Shown in pieces: positions 15,001-22,411 of a stretch of DNA of 64,000 nt. Source of the stretch: Heliopora coerulea (lineage: Eukaryota > Cnidaria > Anthozoa > Scleralcyonacea > Helioporidae); the NCBI GenBank assembly GCA_030142905.1, contig JASJOG010000081.1, positions 124,001 through 188,000 of the forward strand, read 5' to 3'. Numbering within the stretch: the first letter of the stretch is position 1; every line of letters begins with the position of its first letter. A program made the position numbers and the translations under genes. The notes under the pieces were generated by a model. It did no database searches and was not told the DNA's origin. It was given only the letters and a program-made list of their open reading frames with translations.

Positions 15001-18000
15001 CCACCGTACTTTGAAGAGGCAAAGAAACAATCGTTCAATTATCCATACGTTGGCTGCTTGGCAGCCTCTGAACTCATTCAACTCTACTTGGCGCCAACGT
15101 TCTGCACGCACAAGCGTCTGTGCCACGGGTTAATACAGGGTGTCCCAAAAAAACCGAAGACTATTGAAATCACTTATTGTTAAAATTTGAATGCCCTACA
15201 AAAAAGCTGAACGTAATGATGCATAAAATATTGACAAGGTGCATGTATTACAATTTAGGTAAGAAAATCGCCTTGTAAAGTGCACGATTTTTTCCCTGTG
15301 GGAATTTCAAGCAAATTACTTATATCAATCATTTATGCACTCGTGGGGACCAACAGAGTGCTAAGGCATTCAAATTCTAACAATTAAATTGTTATTGGTA
15401 ACTTCAATAGTTTTCGGTTTTTTTGGGACACCCTGTAGAACGTCAACATCTGTCAGTTAAGTTCACCATTAATTAGACGTGGCGTTCTCTCCTGAGAGTT
15501 TGAAGTTATTCATCATCTTTTCTCGCATAACACAATCTATTCAGCGGCCCAAATATCATAAACACCTATTCACCAAGTCTTCGGGTTGACGTTGGTGACT
15601 TAAGAACGTCGGTTACTTAAGGTCTCTTTTATCATACAGCAATATCGGGTGTTGGTAAACGGCGTTAGCCTACGTGATCAACATTGGTGACAAATGGTAT
15701 ATCGACAAATTTCGTCTTACCATATTGGAAAAATGCCTCCAACATTGAAGCATGTCCATTAGAAGCCGCCATTAATATCGGTGTATTCCCTGCTTTATCT
15801 TGCATATCCACTCTTGCACCATGAAGCAGCAGTTCTTTCGCAATTTCAACATGGTTGAATATCGCTGCAAGGTGCAAAGGCGTTCTTCCATTTAAACGTT
15901 CCACATCATCTACTATGTGACCAACAATCTCTTGCACTAAGAGTCTTTTTAGAATCTCTACGTCGCCCATTCTCGTTGCCACATGTAAAATACTTTCCCC
16001 GTTGGCAGCAATAATACACTCTCTGTTCTTCGCGACGCTCAGAAGACATTTTAGTGCGTTTTTGCTGCGTGATTGTAATGCATAGAAGATGCATGGTTGG
16101 CCACGTTCATCTTGCATGGAAAGCAAACGTTGCACTTTAAAAAGATGACGAAGAAATTAATCATGACGAAATACAAATAAATTATCACTTAGATAATCCG
16201 TATAAAAATTTCACATGTCATTTCACATATAAAGATAGTGTTTCGTATGTAAAAATGTTTCAATTCCATATGTAAAACGTAAATTTCACATGTGAAATTA
16301 AATTCTATTAATGAATCCTCCAGTTCACACGTGAAATACATGTGAGGTATACCAGTACTGAATACGTAAATTTCACATGTGATTTGGCTATTTCATATGT
16401 GAAATACATGTCAGGTATACCAGTACTGAATACGTAAATTTCACATGCGATTTGGGGATTTCATATGTGAAAATGTTCCAATTTTCATGTTTTTCACATA
16501 TGAAATGACTTATGAAATGTTCGTAAAGAAAGGAAAAGGAAGGAAAGAGAAGGCATTTAGGTGGTAAAGACTGGAACTACCATAAGTCTTCTAGTCCCCC
16601 TCCCCCGACCTTGGGCTTACTTACTTCCAGAACACTTGAGGGGAGGTTTAACTTCCTCCCGGAGGATAAGACTTTATTTTACTTCGGTTAATGCCAGGCG
16701 ATTTTACTTGTCAAGGGGAGAACTATAGCTTGAAGAGAGTTAATAGGGGAGGGCTTTGCAAAACGCTACTAGGTTAGTAGATATCAAGATCAAGAATTAT
16801 TTGGACATTTGCCTATAGAACTCTCGTCCATATTCTGTAATTGTTTACCTCATGGACATTGAAGCTTAGAATTTTCACCAAAGGGAGCGAGGATTCTAGA
16901 TGACAGACTTGCGGTCCTGGAACACTATGTCGCTCTCTCAAAGAACCAGAAAATGGTATCTATTCTCCATGAGAAACTAGAGCGCGAGTGCTGTGTGTGA
17001 ATTCGCACCCGGATTGGTACGGTAAAAATACACCAATAACACTGTCTGTTGTTAATTGTTTTGGTTGTGAGTGAAAAGGGTGAAGGGAAGGGGGCTTAAT
17101 AAATCTGTTGCTCCAAAGAGGAGGTGACTTATTTGAGAGGGAGGCTTGATAGAAGATTTATTTTACAGTACGTGCTTATTTTCATATCTTTCAACTTTCT
17201 TCATCACATGAACGTCCCTCCTTCGACGTCTTCCCTCTCATCTCCATCTTTCCTCTCTTTCAACTTTTGTTATTTAGCTTCTATATTCTACATAACAAAA
17301 CTCATTAATAATGCATAAAGAAAAAACAACAGAATTTAAAGTTTAATGAGTTCTTGAAAATGTGATTGTATCACACTGGTTTTCATGAACTTTTTGTGCT
17401 ATTTTCTCGACTAAATTCGTTGGAATCTTCACCATTTTCGAAGAACACGAATGTTTGCATACAACACGGTCTGATACAACACGGCCACTCATGTTGTAAA
17501 TATTAATTATCATAAGAAATTACCAATACACTGAATTATCGCGAATTAAATCAACGCTTCAACTAATTAACGCGAATTGCCATAATGGTCTTTGTAACAT
17601 CAATTTCATTACGTAATGCGCAGTTGACCACCTTGGAGAACTACATCAATGAAATTAATGGGAGTCAAAAATCAGAGAAATTGCTAAAAAACAGAAAATT
17701 TCCACGGGAAAACGAACCAGCAACTTCTCACAAGTAAAACATCAAGTTTAATGTACTACATTCATATATCAAAATGTACGGTAATTAAGAGTATTTTACT
17801 CATTTGGGTCTAATGATGGAACGATTCTTGTAGTCCGAGCGCTTTGCATTGCTTCTGTTATATCTGCGGCGTTTCATCGTTCCAGGATGATCTCCTTTAC
17901 TTGTTTTAGGAAATAAAGCCAAAGGATATATATAAGAGGGAAACTGAAGTTTTGAACAAAGGCCCTTCGTCCGAGTGAAAAGTAAAAGTGAAATGAAGAC

Positions 18001-19100
18001 ATAAGTGATTTCAGTTTTCCTCTTGAATATATGAAATATATTTCGACAGTACACAACCCTTTTGCTGTTTCTATTTTGATGAACAACTGCCTGCGCAGCA
18101 CTCCTTTTATATTTCTGTTAGTTGATATACAACTACATATACAACTATTTGATAAAGAACTGCCGGCGCAACACTCCTTTTATATTACTGTTAGTTGATA
18201 TACAACTATATATACAACTATTTGATAAAGAACTGCCTGCGCAACACTCTTTTTATATTACTGTTAGTTGATATACAATTATATATACAACTATTTAATA
18301 AAGAACTGCCTGCACAACACTCCTTTTATATTACTGTTAGTTGATATACAACTATATATACAACTATTTGATAAAGAACTGCCTGCGCAACACTCTTTTT
18401 ATATTACTGTTAGTTGATATACAATTATATATACAACTATTTAATAAAGAACTGCCTGCACAACACTCCTTTTATATTACTGTTAGTTGATATACAACTA
18501 TATATACAACTATTTGATATGCAACTGCCTGCGCAGCACTCCTTTTATATCTCTGTTAGGAAATAGAGGCCTATTCATTCAATGTCGACTAATTATTGCA
18601 CGCTTCTAACCATTAACGATGACACAATTAAGTTAAAATAACGCGAATTTTTCAAAATCGCATTAATGAAATGCATCGTTCATTTCCTATAATAAGGTAA
18701 CTCCTAAGAGGGGGAAATACATCAACTCTGCCACCGGGTGGGTCTAACCCTTATAATATATAACCCTTCATCTTATCTCTTTACTTTCTCGAGCAAGCTT
18801 AATCTAACCTGAATGTATGGTTGTTTCATCGCTCAAAATTTTAACAATCTCAGCCTCGTCATCGTATATTGCAGCCAGCTTAATCTTCACCCTTTTGTGG
18901 TTGTTATGTTTTAAGCTAGTTTCTTTTTCGCTCCGATGAAAATCTTCAAAATATTTAGAATCTTTCTCGTCAACGGATTTCAGTTGAGGCATTTCCACCC
19001 AAAGAAGGTTTGTATCTTCATAATCACTTTTACGTTGAATGAGTCCATAGTCTTGAGGTTTCTGACGTTTGGGAATGGTTGGACGGTTATTTTGGTTCAT
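1..19100 (-). CDS. TRPA-like cation channel, copy A (11 exons in window, C-terminus off left edge)
   Basis: Joined exons on the minus strand: 18809-19100, 15721-16134, 12401-12704, 11531-11774, 10824-10913, 9967-10208, 8306-8648, 6113-6284, 3092-3376, 2462-2550 and 319-567. All junctions are GT-AG and all phases agree, giving 908 codons in this window. The protein has an N-terminal array of at least 12 ankyrin repeats, a linker, then S1, S2, S3 and S4. S5, pore, S6 and tail are expected left of base 1, by comparison with copy B. TRPA channels are tetrameric plasma-membrane calcium-permeable channels used in chemical and thermal sensing; the long ankyrin array followed by a six-segment core is their hallmark. 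The start is firm, because an in-frame TAG lies three codons upstream of the ATG. The ligand and stimulus cannot be read from the sequence. Confidence is high for the family and lower for TRPA1 orthology. Confidence 0.9.
319..567 (-). CDS. Copy A exon 11: S3 and S4 segments
   Basis: 249 bases, phase 0 at both ends. Encodes IIFYRHRYFLDPVNYLD, S3 (CVMFVCVFIFAIPM), QWKACSVALLLAWINLVIHL and RRFASFGIYILMMRRI. The S4 region has few basic charges, as in TRP channels. Acceptor TTTCTCAG|ATTATA keeps frame with exon 10; a nearer AG (CTACAG|GCACC) would break it. Donor ATCAAG|GTTAGT. The next exon (S5-pore-S6) is outside the window. Confidence 0.9.
1572..1725. repeat. TTCACATGTGAAAT palindrome cluster
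   Basis: Repeated variants of the palindrome TTTCACATGTGAAA (ACATGTGAAAT, TTTCACATATGAAAT, TTCACGTATGAAATT) at irregular 15-30 base spacing. The same motif cluster occurs at 16190-16520, 45650-45775 and 55250-55495. It looks like a dispersed palindrome-rich repeat rather than a coding or regulatory element. Confidence 0.6.
1917..2019. mobile_element. piggyBac-like MITE (TTAA family), intron 10 of copy A
   Basis: About 100 bases with inverted ends TTAACCCTTTCGAGTCC and GGATAGGAAAGGGTTAA. It contains the family-typical core with two ACTCxGxCTxACGCC/ATTTTACTC boxes. The TTAA at both ends and the CCC terminus are the features of piggyBac-type elements. Related copies lie at 3490-3620, 16650-16742, 52715-52812, 52828-52927 and 54262-54380. 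Confidence 0.6.
2462..2550 (-). CDS. Copy A exon 10: S2 segment
   Basis: 89 bases, phase 1 to phase 0. Encodes the end of the S1-S2 loop (DQKHASIDVYVS) and the S2 helix SMVICLTFTCVNALKEIIQ. Acceptor GTTTATAG|ACCAGA, donor AATTCAG|GTAAGA. The longer open frame through it (2321-2719) is intron read-through on both sides. Confidence 0.88.
3092..3376 (-). CDS. Copy A exon 9: pre-S1, S1 and start of S1-S2 loop
   Basis: 285 bases, phase 1 to phase 1. After a Cys-rich stretch (NTACYSCLCHPVCCKFLK) comes the hydrophobic S1 helix (HILSLLLYVIFLVALNIYAF), then an extracellular loop with two possible N-glycosylation sequons (NRS, NET). Acceptor ATTTCAAG|GTGTTC, donor ACCACAG|GTGAGA. The loop is poorly conserved with copy B, unlike the rest of the exon. 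Confidence 0.9.
3490..3620. mobile_element. piggyBac-like MITE (TTAA family), intron 8 of copy A
   Basis: Ends are TTAACCCTTTCCGGTCC and GGACCGGAAAGAATTAA, a long near-perfect inverted terminal repeat. The middle carries tandem TTTTACTC-GGCTAACG boxes. It is the best-preserved copy of this family in the window. Confidence 0.65.
3951..4040. repeat. Hairpin, Penelope-type terminal fragment, intron 8 of copy A
   Basis: Left arm AAAAGTTAAAAGGTTGATAAC plus CTGATCTCAAA pairs with TTTGAGATC plus GTTATCAACCTTTTAACTTTT. The same end sequence occurs at 56294-56485 and at 37196-37300, where it lies next to CTCGAAACGTTGGAATTC, a motif type seen at the ends of the Penelope-like elements here. Confidence 0.55.
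5015..5300. repeat. TTTA/TTAA low-complexity tract
   Basis: About 290 bases made almost only of ATTTATTTACTTA-like words, with no coding potential. Confidence 0.7.
6113..6284 (-). CDS. Copy A exon 8: linker between ankyrin array and S1
   Basis: 172 bases, phase 0 to phase 1, encoding ILVTTRHGPEGTLAKLVCKM, PEVAYRVLSNCMTSQGHPDS and KEYVKRYDFSCLENRFPG. Acceptor CTTGTAAG|ATTTTA, donor TTTCCAG|GTACGT. This is the region that in TRPA channels lies just before the membrane core. It is conserved in copy B at 56841-57012. Confidence 0.9.
6699..7100. mobile_element. Inverted pair of tRNA-derived SINEs
   Basis: The left copy (minus strand, tRNA-like head about 6746-6830) and right copy (plus strand, about 6985-7055) form a 400-base inverted repeat. 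Each has a pol III A-box-like TAGCTCAATGGTTAGAG and a B-box-like GTTCGATTCCC (left) or GTTTGATTTCC (right). The right copy lacks about 18 bases between the boxes. The ends share GATAGATAAACATTTGTCAAGCTCTA and its inverse. It is not a functional tRNA, because acceptor-stem pairing is missing. Confidence 0.65.
7105..7186. repeat. Perfect 28 bp hairpin
   Basis: ATACTTTTCTCATCAGGTGTT followed by AAAACGC at 7105-7132 is the exact reverse complement of 7159-7186, with a 26-base loop containing GGCTCGAGTAATTGAAGATGA. The GAAGATGA in the loop resembles the hairpins linked to Penelope-like elements elsewhere in the window. Confidence 0.7.
7534..7552. repeat. Poly-C run (19 C)
   Basis: An uninterrupted run of 19 C in intron 7 of copy A; its length may be uncertain in the assembly. 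Confidence 0.85.
7905..8110 (-). mobile_element. SINE family 1 body fragment, intron 7 of copy A
   Basis: Shares TACCCTATCAGCTAGCTGAG, TCTCCCAAGAGGTC, ACCTGCGATGATTGGTAGAGTC and CAAGGTAACTTTAAT with the better SINE copy at 58738-58995. The tRNA-like head is missing. The orthologous copy in B is at 57705-57930. Confidence 0.5.
8306..8648 (-). CDS. Copy A exon 7: last ankyrin repeats and linker
   Basis: 343 bases, phase 2 to phase 0. Encodes RKVLRFFFMRSS, ankyrin cores YSALHIAAHNGHLDVVELLM and GRTALIVAASTGKTDVVKFL, then a Cys-rich linker (NCLDWCCIKNDKD). Acceptor GTTTCCAG|GAAGGT, donor AATGAG|GTGAGT. Nine of about 107 residues differ from copy B. Confidence 0.92.
8735..9180. repeat. GAGAT/GAGGT pentanucleotide tract, intron 6 of copy A
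   Basis: About 450 bases of degenerate pentanucleotide repeat, with decameric GAGATGACAT units at 8745-8790 and TGGGATTGGA units at 8898-8940. It occupies the same intron as the larger tract of copy B (58530-59615). Open frames through it are repeat artefacts. Confidence 0.85.
9967..10208 (-). CDS. Copy A exon 6: ankyrin repeats
   Basis: 242 bases, phase 0 to phase 2. Encodes SLKILLEFGGDMNVFT and two canonical ankyrin cores, SRTPLHCAVSSQCLDVVQLV and GKTPLHTAASYGSTDVVKCL. Acceptor CTATTTAG|AGTTTA, donor GTAAG|GTAATT. Only three residues differ from copy B over the last 76 residues. Confidence 0.92.
10824..10913 (-). CDS. Copy A exon 5: ankyrin repeat half
   Basis: A 90-base exon, phase 0 at both ends, encoding RGNLVQLLINAKEKDGYTPV and then HNAALKGLNE. 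It has no ATG of its own. Acceptor TTTTTCTAG|AGAGGG and donor AATGAG|GTAGGT are both good matches, and the same exon with the same ends occurs in copy B at 60546-60635. It supplies the end of one ankyrin repeat and the first helix of the next. Confidence 0.88.
10930..11415. repeat. Dispersed ~0.5 kb repeat, intron 4 of copy A
   Basis: Shares GGTCCGTAC, AAGTATTTGCCT, GAGCAAACGA, GTTAAAACTTCATTTAT and GTCGGGAGTAAAAAGC with intron 4 of copy B (60655-61135), and in diverged form with the intergenic block 20450-21015. It lacks obvious terminal repeats and codes for nothing I can recognise. Confidence 0.55.
11531..11774 (-). CDS. Copy A exon 4: ankyrin repeats
   Basis: 244 bases ending in phase 0. 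It completes the TPIHK-AAMNNHVDVVKYLG ankyrin unit and then encodes QTALVLAAERGHIEVVEELL and RTVLHYAVDYPNILRTLLK. Acceptor TATTGTAG|AGCTGCC, donor CTAAAG|GTAACG. It has one more codon (Met in SMQTAL) than the copy B exon (SQTAL). Confidence 0.9.
11800..11935. mobile_element. Small inverted-repeat MITE, intron 3 of copy A
   Basis: AACGGCAGCTCCAAATATCGTCAAC on the left pairs imperfectly with GACGCTGTTCGGAATTACCGTTGT on the right. A related element sits at the same place in copy B (61575-61690), and a larger relative with the ACAACRGTAACTCCGAATA end is at 62694-63340. Confidence 0.5.
12401..12704 (-). CDS. Copy A exon 3: ankyrin repeats
   Basis: 304 bases, entering in phase 1 and leaving in phase 2. 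It encodes GQQSMKNLMLTPHLYDKFY and then ankyrin units around NLLQVAVDSGDEKTVHVCL and GGLIHSACKNGMKACLLKI, ending GFTPIHK, where the K codon is split across the junction. Acceptor TTTTCAAG|GACAAC, donor TTCACAA|GTGAGT. The internal ATG near the exon start is not the gene start, because the frame is open through the acceptor and joins exon 2. Confidence 0.9.
14514..14775. mobile_element. MITE with ACATAAGCATAAG ends, intron 2 of copy A
   Basis: Left end CTGGTTCGCGCGTGAACATA then AGCATAAGTATAAGGACAA; right end TTGTCCTTATGCTTATGTCG then CTAGTGTGAACCA. These are inverted copies of each other over about 40 bases. I found no clear target duplication. Class uncertain; the size and ends suggest a non-autonomous DNA transposon. 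Confidence 0.6.
15136..15435. mobile_element. Mariner-type MITE (300 bp) with TA target duplication
   Basis: Begins CAGGGTGTCCCAAAAAAACC and ends with the inverse, GGTTTTTTTGGGACACCCTG, flanked by TA on each side (15134-15135, 15436-15437). The inverted similarity extends over about 70 bases (AAGACTATTGAA, TTGTTAAAATTTGAATGCC). TACAGGGTGTCCC ends and TA duplication are typical of Tc1/mariner elements. It has no transposase. Confidence 0.85.
15721..16134 (-). CDS. Copy A exon 2: four ankyrin repeats
   Basis: 138 codons, phase 1 at both ends. Ankyrin repeat cores are visible as GESILHVATRMGDVEILKRLL, GRTPLHLAAIFNHVEIAKELL and GNTPILMAASNGHASMLEAFF, with a weaker one before them (QPCIFYALQSRSKNALKCLL). 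The acceptor is TTTAAAG|TGCAACG and the donor is CAATATG|GTAAGA. The sequence continues past the donor in frame for 14 codons to a stop, which is intron read-through. The matching exon of copy B is not in the window. Confidence 0.9.
16190..16520. repeat. TTCACATGTGAAAT palindrome cluster with an internal tandem duplication
   Basis: Same family as at 1572. Here a unit of about 76 bases (from GTGAAATACATGTGAGGTATACC to the next) is present twice in tandem with few changes, around 16332-16480. Confidence 0.6.
16650..16742. mobile_element. Degenerate TTAA-family MITE, intron 1 of copy A
   Basis: Contains the family core (TTTTACTTCGGTTAATGCCAGGCGATTTTACTTGTCAAGG, split by divergence) and ends in GAGAGTTAA. 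The left end is decayed. Confidence 0.4.
18085..18560. repeat. 73 bp tandem satellite, about 6.5 units
   Basis: The word AACTGCC(T/G)GCGC recurs at 18085, 18158, 18231, 18304, 18377, 18450 and 18523, exactly 73 bases apart. Units 3-4 and 5-6 share diagnostic variants (CTCTTTTT with ACAATTATAT, then GCACAACACTCC with ACAACTATAT), so a 146-base dimer was duplicated. It sits about 250 bases inside intron 1 from copy A exon 1. Confidence 0.92.
18809..19100 (-). CDS. Copy A exon 1: start codon and N-terminal region
   Basis: Begins MNQNNRPTIPKRQKPQDYG and encodes 97 codons plus one base (phase 1). It is hydrophilic and has no signal peptide, as expected for the cytosolic N-terminus of a TRP channel. 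Residues from about 70 on (VKIKLAAIYDDEAEIVKIL) look like the start of a degenerate ankyrin helix pair. The donor is CATTCAG|GTTAGA. The preceding in-frame TAG fixes this ATG as the first possible start of this reading frame. Confidence 0.8.
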
Positions 19101-19552
19101 TCTATTCTATATTTTTTTAAAAAAAAGTGAAAAGGCACATTGCTTATTGTCGTAAATGGTATTTATAAAGACGCTGTATATATTTCATTGGTCATTAGTT
19201 ATGATTTAGTTAACAAACAGAAAATTGAGATCATAGATAAACGTTTGTCAAGCTCTATCCTCAGAATCTATCATTTCAAGATATCTTTAAGCTAAAATAA
19301 ATCTGAAATAAATAAAACAGAAAACTGTTTGCGTGTCTTTGTGCTGTGACAGAAAACGTCATTTCAACTGGAAAAATACGTAGTGGAAACAAAAAGCGCA
19401 GACGAGAGTTTTCTGGTATTTTCCCAGTTGAAATGGTGTCAAACGTTCCTCGTGAAATTTCTTGCTCAAACTACGAAGATCGTTCGACCAAGGTGTTGAC
19501 CTTTCGGTATTTTCCTGGTTGAAGTGGCATCATGAATGTTTCTATCACAGTT
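19101..19552. other. 5' flank of copy A
   Basis: 450 bases upstream of the start codon. Bases 19195-19275 resemble the tail of the SINE at 6699 (AACGTTTGTCAAGCTCTATCCTCAGA). Promoter elements of copy A, if in this stretch, cannot be told apart by eye; no TATA box is placed convincingly. Confidence 0.4.
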
Positions 19553-19989
19553 TATAAAATAACACGCCTCCTACGCACGCTCTGATTGGACGATCTTCAT
19601 TTTCTCTCAGAGTATAGAGACACGGTTGACGTCATTTTTATTTTGTATTAGAGTACAGAGACATGAATGAAATCACGACAACTCGGGAAAACTTTGGTTA
19701 TTTTATAAAACAAATAGAAAATAGCTTTCGTGTCTCTGTGCTGTGATAGAAACATGAATGGCGTCATTTCAACCAGAAAAAATTTTCTATTTTCTATTTG
19801 TTAAATAGAGAAACAAAAACTATTTACAATTTGTTTTATAAAACAACCAAAGTTTCTTCGAGTTTTCGTAACTTGATTCATGTCTCTGTACTCTAACTTA
19901 AAATGAAAATAACGTCAGCGTGTCTTTGTACTCTGAGAGAAAATGAGGCTCGTCCAATCAGAGCGTGAGTAGGACTTGTGTTATTTTAT
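19553..19989. mobile_element. Fold-back MITE (437 bp), spacer
   Basis: ATAAAATAACACGCCTCCTA and CGCTCTGATTGGAC at the left pair with GTCCAATCAGAGCG and GAGTAGGACTTGTGTTATTTTAT at the right. Pairing continues inward through the ACTCTxAGAGAAAATGA, TACAGAGACATGAAT and ACCAAAGTTTTC regions almost to the centre. It has no coding sequence. Confidence 0.75.
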
Positions 19990-20028
19990 GTATTATTAAT
20001 ATAAATATAATAATTTAGTTTCAGGTGA

Positions 20029-20175
20029 ACAGCTGCGATTGATTCACTGTTTTAGTGACACAATCTATTCGTCTGCCATTTATTATTTGTAATATAATTA
20101 TTTATAAATAATTTTTAAATAAATGACAGACTAATACATTGTGTCACTAAAACAGTGAACCAATCACCACTATTC
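20029..20175. repeat. Hairpin with ~45 bp arms
   Basis: ATTCACTGTTTTAGTGACAC plus AATCTATTCGTCTGCCATTTAT pairs with the inverse at 20118-20160 around an AT-rich loop. Non-coding. Confidence 0.75.
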
Positions 20176-20449
20176 AACTAATATTGCGAACCAATGACGT
20201 CGCAATTGTTTACCTTCTGGATTACGTCACATGACTATTTCCATATTTTTTCATGCACCAAAAATTCCCTTTAATGCTGCAATTAACCTTTACATACTTT
20301 TGCCTCATTGTTAATTGTATAAAACAAAAATATTTCACTTTCTGGTTGACTGTTCAGACAGTCATAGGGGGACCGAAGATGTCAAAACATGGTAAAAATA
20401 TTAGTTGTCCACAGTAATGTCATCTCGCGCACCTTAGAATAAGTATTTA

Positions 20450-21015
20450 TTAACCCAGAGAGAGGTCCGTACGGGAAAGTATTTGCCTCAGGTTTTCATA
20501 CAGACCAAACGACGAAGGAGCACAGCATGTGTGAAAAATCTGGTGTTTAAAGTCGCTCTCCAATCCAAACCGTGACATCTTCTGTACAAAATCTTTTGTC
20601 AAACATAATTTATGAAACGGTTTATGGAACATAATTTTCCAGTACGGAGTGGGCAAACGAGGTTTATAAAAAGATTGATTACATTGCCCTTTAAGTCGGT
20701 CTACTCTCCCATTTTAACTGTGTTTTTCACGTTGGATGTCGCAGTCTACCTTACTTTGTAACTTGTTTGTTTTAGTTTTTGTTTTCGCAAGTTAAACGTT
20801 CATTTATCGTAATTTTTGTAATATTAGCTTCAAACAAAAGCACCACTGATGTTCCAGCACATTTTAATCATTCCAAATTTTTCAATTTAGATTCTTAATC
20901 CTTCTCAAACTTCATTAAAATCGGCTCGAAGGTTTTCCCGCTAAAACTCAATCGGCCGGGAGTAAGAAGCTTAGTGAGTCGGTCCAATGTTGTAAAATAT
21001 CGGACCATTCAACAA
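20450..21015. repeat. Dispersed ~0.5 kb repeat, spacer copy
   Basis: Diverged copy of the repeat in intron 4 of both channel genes, recognised by GAGGTCCGTACGGGAAAGTATTTGCC, GGGCAAACGAGGT and GGCCGGGAGTAAGAAGC (each shared in part). The three copies run in the same direction. Confidence 0.5.
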
Positions 21016-21229
21016 CCAATCATCATGCCTAATTATGCGTACGGATCAAAAAACAAGCTCAGCCCTATAATAAATGTGTTATAAGACAGGGATTCAGTTT
21101 TTCAGTGACATCGGCAATTTAAAGTCCACGTGTTTTTGTGTGTTATATCCACCTCAGACTTTGGCTATGTTGGATTACAGTTCTACGTGCTTTGATTATG
21201 TGGAATATTAGAAAACTGAATCCGATAAC

Positions 21230-21600
21230 TGTTAATAATCATCACTAGACAGTGCACGCTACAGACCTTTGCTATGCCATCAGAGCCTGTCAAAGATTAA
21301 AGTACCTCACTGGCCGTTCAAAGGCAGACGGCTTGATTACCCAAAGAGATATAACAATCTTTTCTTAATTTAGAATATACACGGTACGCATGCACGCTTG
21401 TATCAGCATCAAGCGACCACATTCGCCTCAGTGATTGATGTCGGAAAAATTGGACAAAATTATGACAAATCTTACCCTGTGCTCCTCCGACCGGAAGTAC
21501 CCATGTACGAAGAGAGTTTGTTTCCGATAATCACCTGCCAAACGTGGAGCCGATATACGTTCCTTTGGAGATTACTATGACAATGTCATTGAGGGAGTAT
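21230..21600. repeat. Diverged fragment of the spacer host segment
   Basis: The order GACCT-TGC, GTCAAAGATTAA/GACAAAGAATTAA, GGCTTGATT, CATCAAG-ACCACATTCGCCTCA matches 25240-25400 and 40890-41035. It is a remnant of a first copy of that segment, later separated by a LINE fragment and low-complexity DNA. Confidence 0.45.
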
Positions 21601-21934
21601 TAGATGCTTGGGTCATTAGAAAATTGATAAACAAATGCGCCTGCATTATAAGCTCGAAAACTGAAGCAAAGAAATTCCTAAACTCCTCATGGGAAACGAT
21701 GCCGTAAGTAAAGCCCTATTCACACATTTTAATAATAATAATAAGAACTACGTGCGTAGTAACTACTTAGAGGTTAATTATCAGCGATTATTGACATGAC
21801 ATCAAGTAGTGTTGTATATTGCTTTCATTCTATTTACCTTTCCATGTGATTGTGTATGAAAAATATTTTATTTATTACTGTGATATACTGGTTTATGAGC
21901 CTTTTTTTGCTCTTGCTATGCTTAAATATTAATT

Positions 21935-22411
21935 ACATTGCTTATCGTAGGAGAAAATTTTTTAGATATGTACTAATTTTTAAAATTTTAAATAATTTAA
22001 ATTGTCCTGAACAATTATTAGACGTTTTTAAATTCCGTAGTAGTGTGAGAAACAGAGAACTCAGAGATGAAACGTTATTAGATTTACCAAAAGTTAAAAC
22101 TAAGATGGGGCAAACAATGTTTGCGTACTCCGGTGCAAAGGACTGGAATTCTCTGCCTAGATATATCAGAAAAATGACTTCTATTACTAGTTTTAAACGT
22201 TTAATTTATATGTATCTTTTAGACAGTGATAAAGATTCCCATATTTGTAGTTTATAGATTAATTTAGATTATTTTTATCAATATTTTTCAATATTGTTAC
22301 ATAGTTAATTTATGTTTTATTACCACTGTTCTCCCGTTAATACCAGCTTTTATGCTGATGGGATTTTTTTTTAACAGTATAAATAAAGAATTTATTATTA
22401 TTATTATTATA
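21935..22411 (+). mobile_element. LINE 3' end (reverse transcriptase C-terminus and tail)
   Basis: Open frame up to a stop at 22255-22257 encodes a block ending with KMGQTMFAYSGAKDWNSLP and RYIRKMTSITSFKRL, the conserved C-terminal end of many non-LTR retrotransposon polymerases (F-YSGA-WNSLP--IR). It is followed by a 3' UTR with CTCCCGTTAATACCAGC and a (TTA)n tail at 22391-22411. It is 5'-truncated, with no endonuclease or RT catalytic core. The frame opens upstream at 21850, but that part is hydrophobic AT-rich sequence not typical of the protein. Confidence 0.75.

Larger units (their letters stand above)
12705..15720 (-). other. Copy A intron 2
   Basis: The 3.0 kb intron holds a mariner-type MITE (15136-15435) and a MITE with imperfect inverted ends (14514-14775). 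A further element with weakly matching ends may lie at about 13691-13890 (AAGGTCCGTTTTCAC on the left, TAAGGCTGTTTACACG reverse-complemented on the right). I see nothing coding in 12900-13690 or 13900-14500. Confidence 0.55.
16135..18808 (-). other. Copy A intron 1
   Basis: The 2.7 kb intron holds a cluster of TTCACATGTGAAAT palindromes near its 3' end (16190-16520), a TTAA-type MITE relative near 16650-16740, and a 73 bp satellite close to exon 1 (18085-18560). From 16745 to 18080 I see AT-rich sequence with no supportable gene. Short ORFs there have no protein-like composition. Confidence 0.6.

Noticed and set aside
18085..18560. CRISPR-like array
   Set aside because: Units are contiguous 73-mers with no unique spacers, and the genome is eukaryotic.
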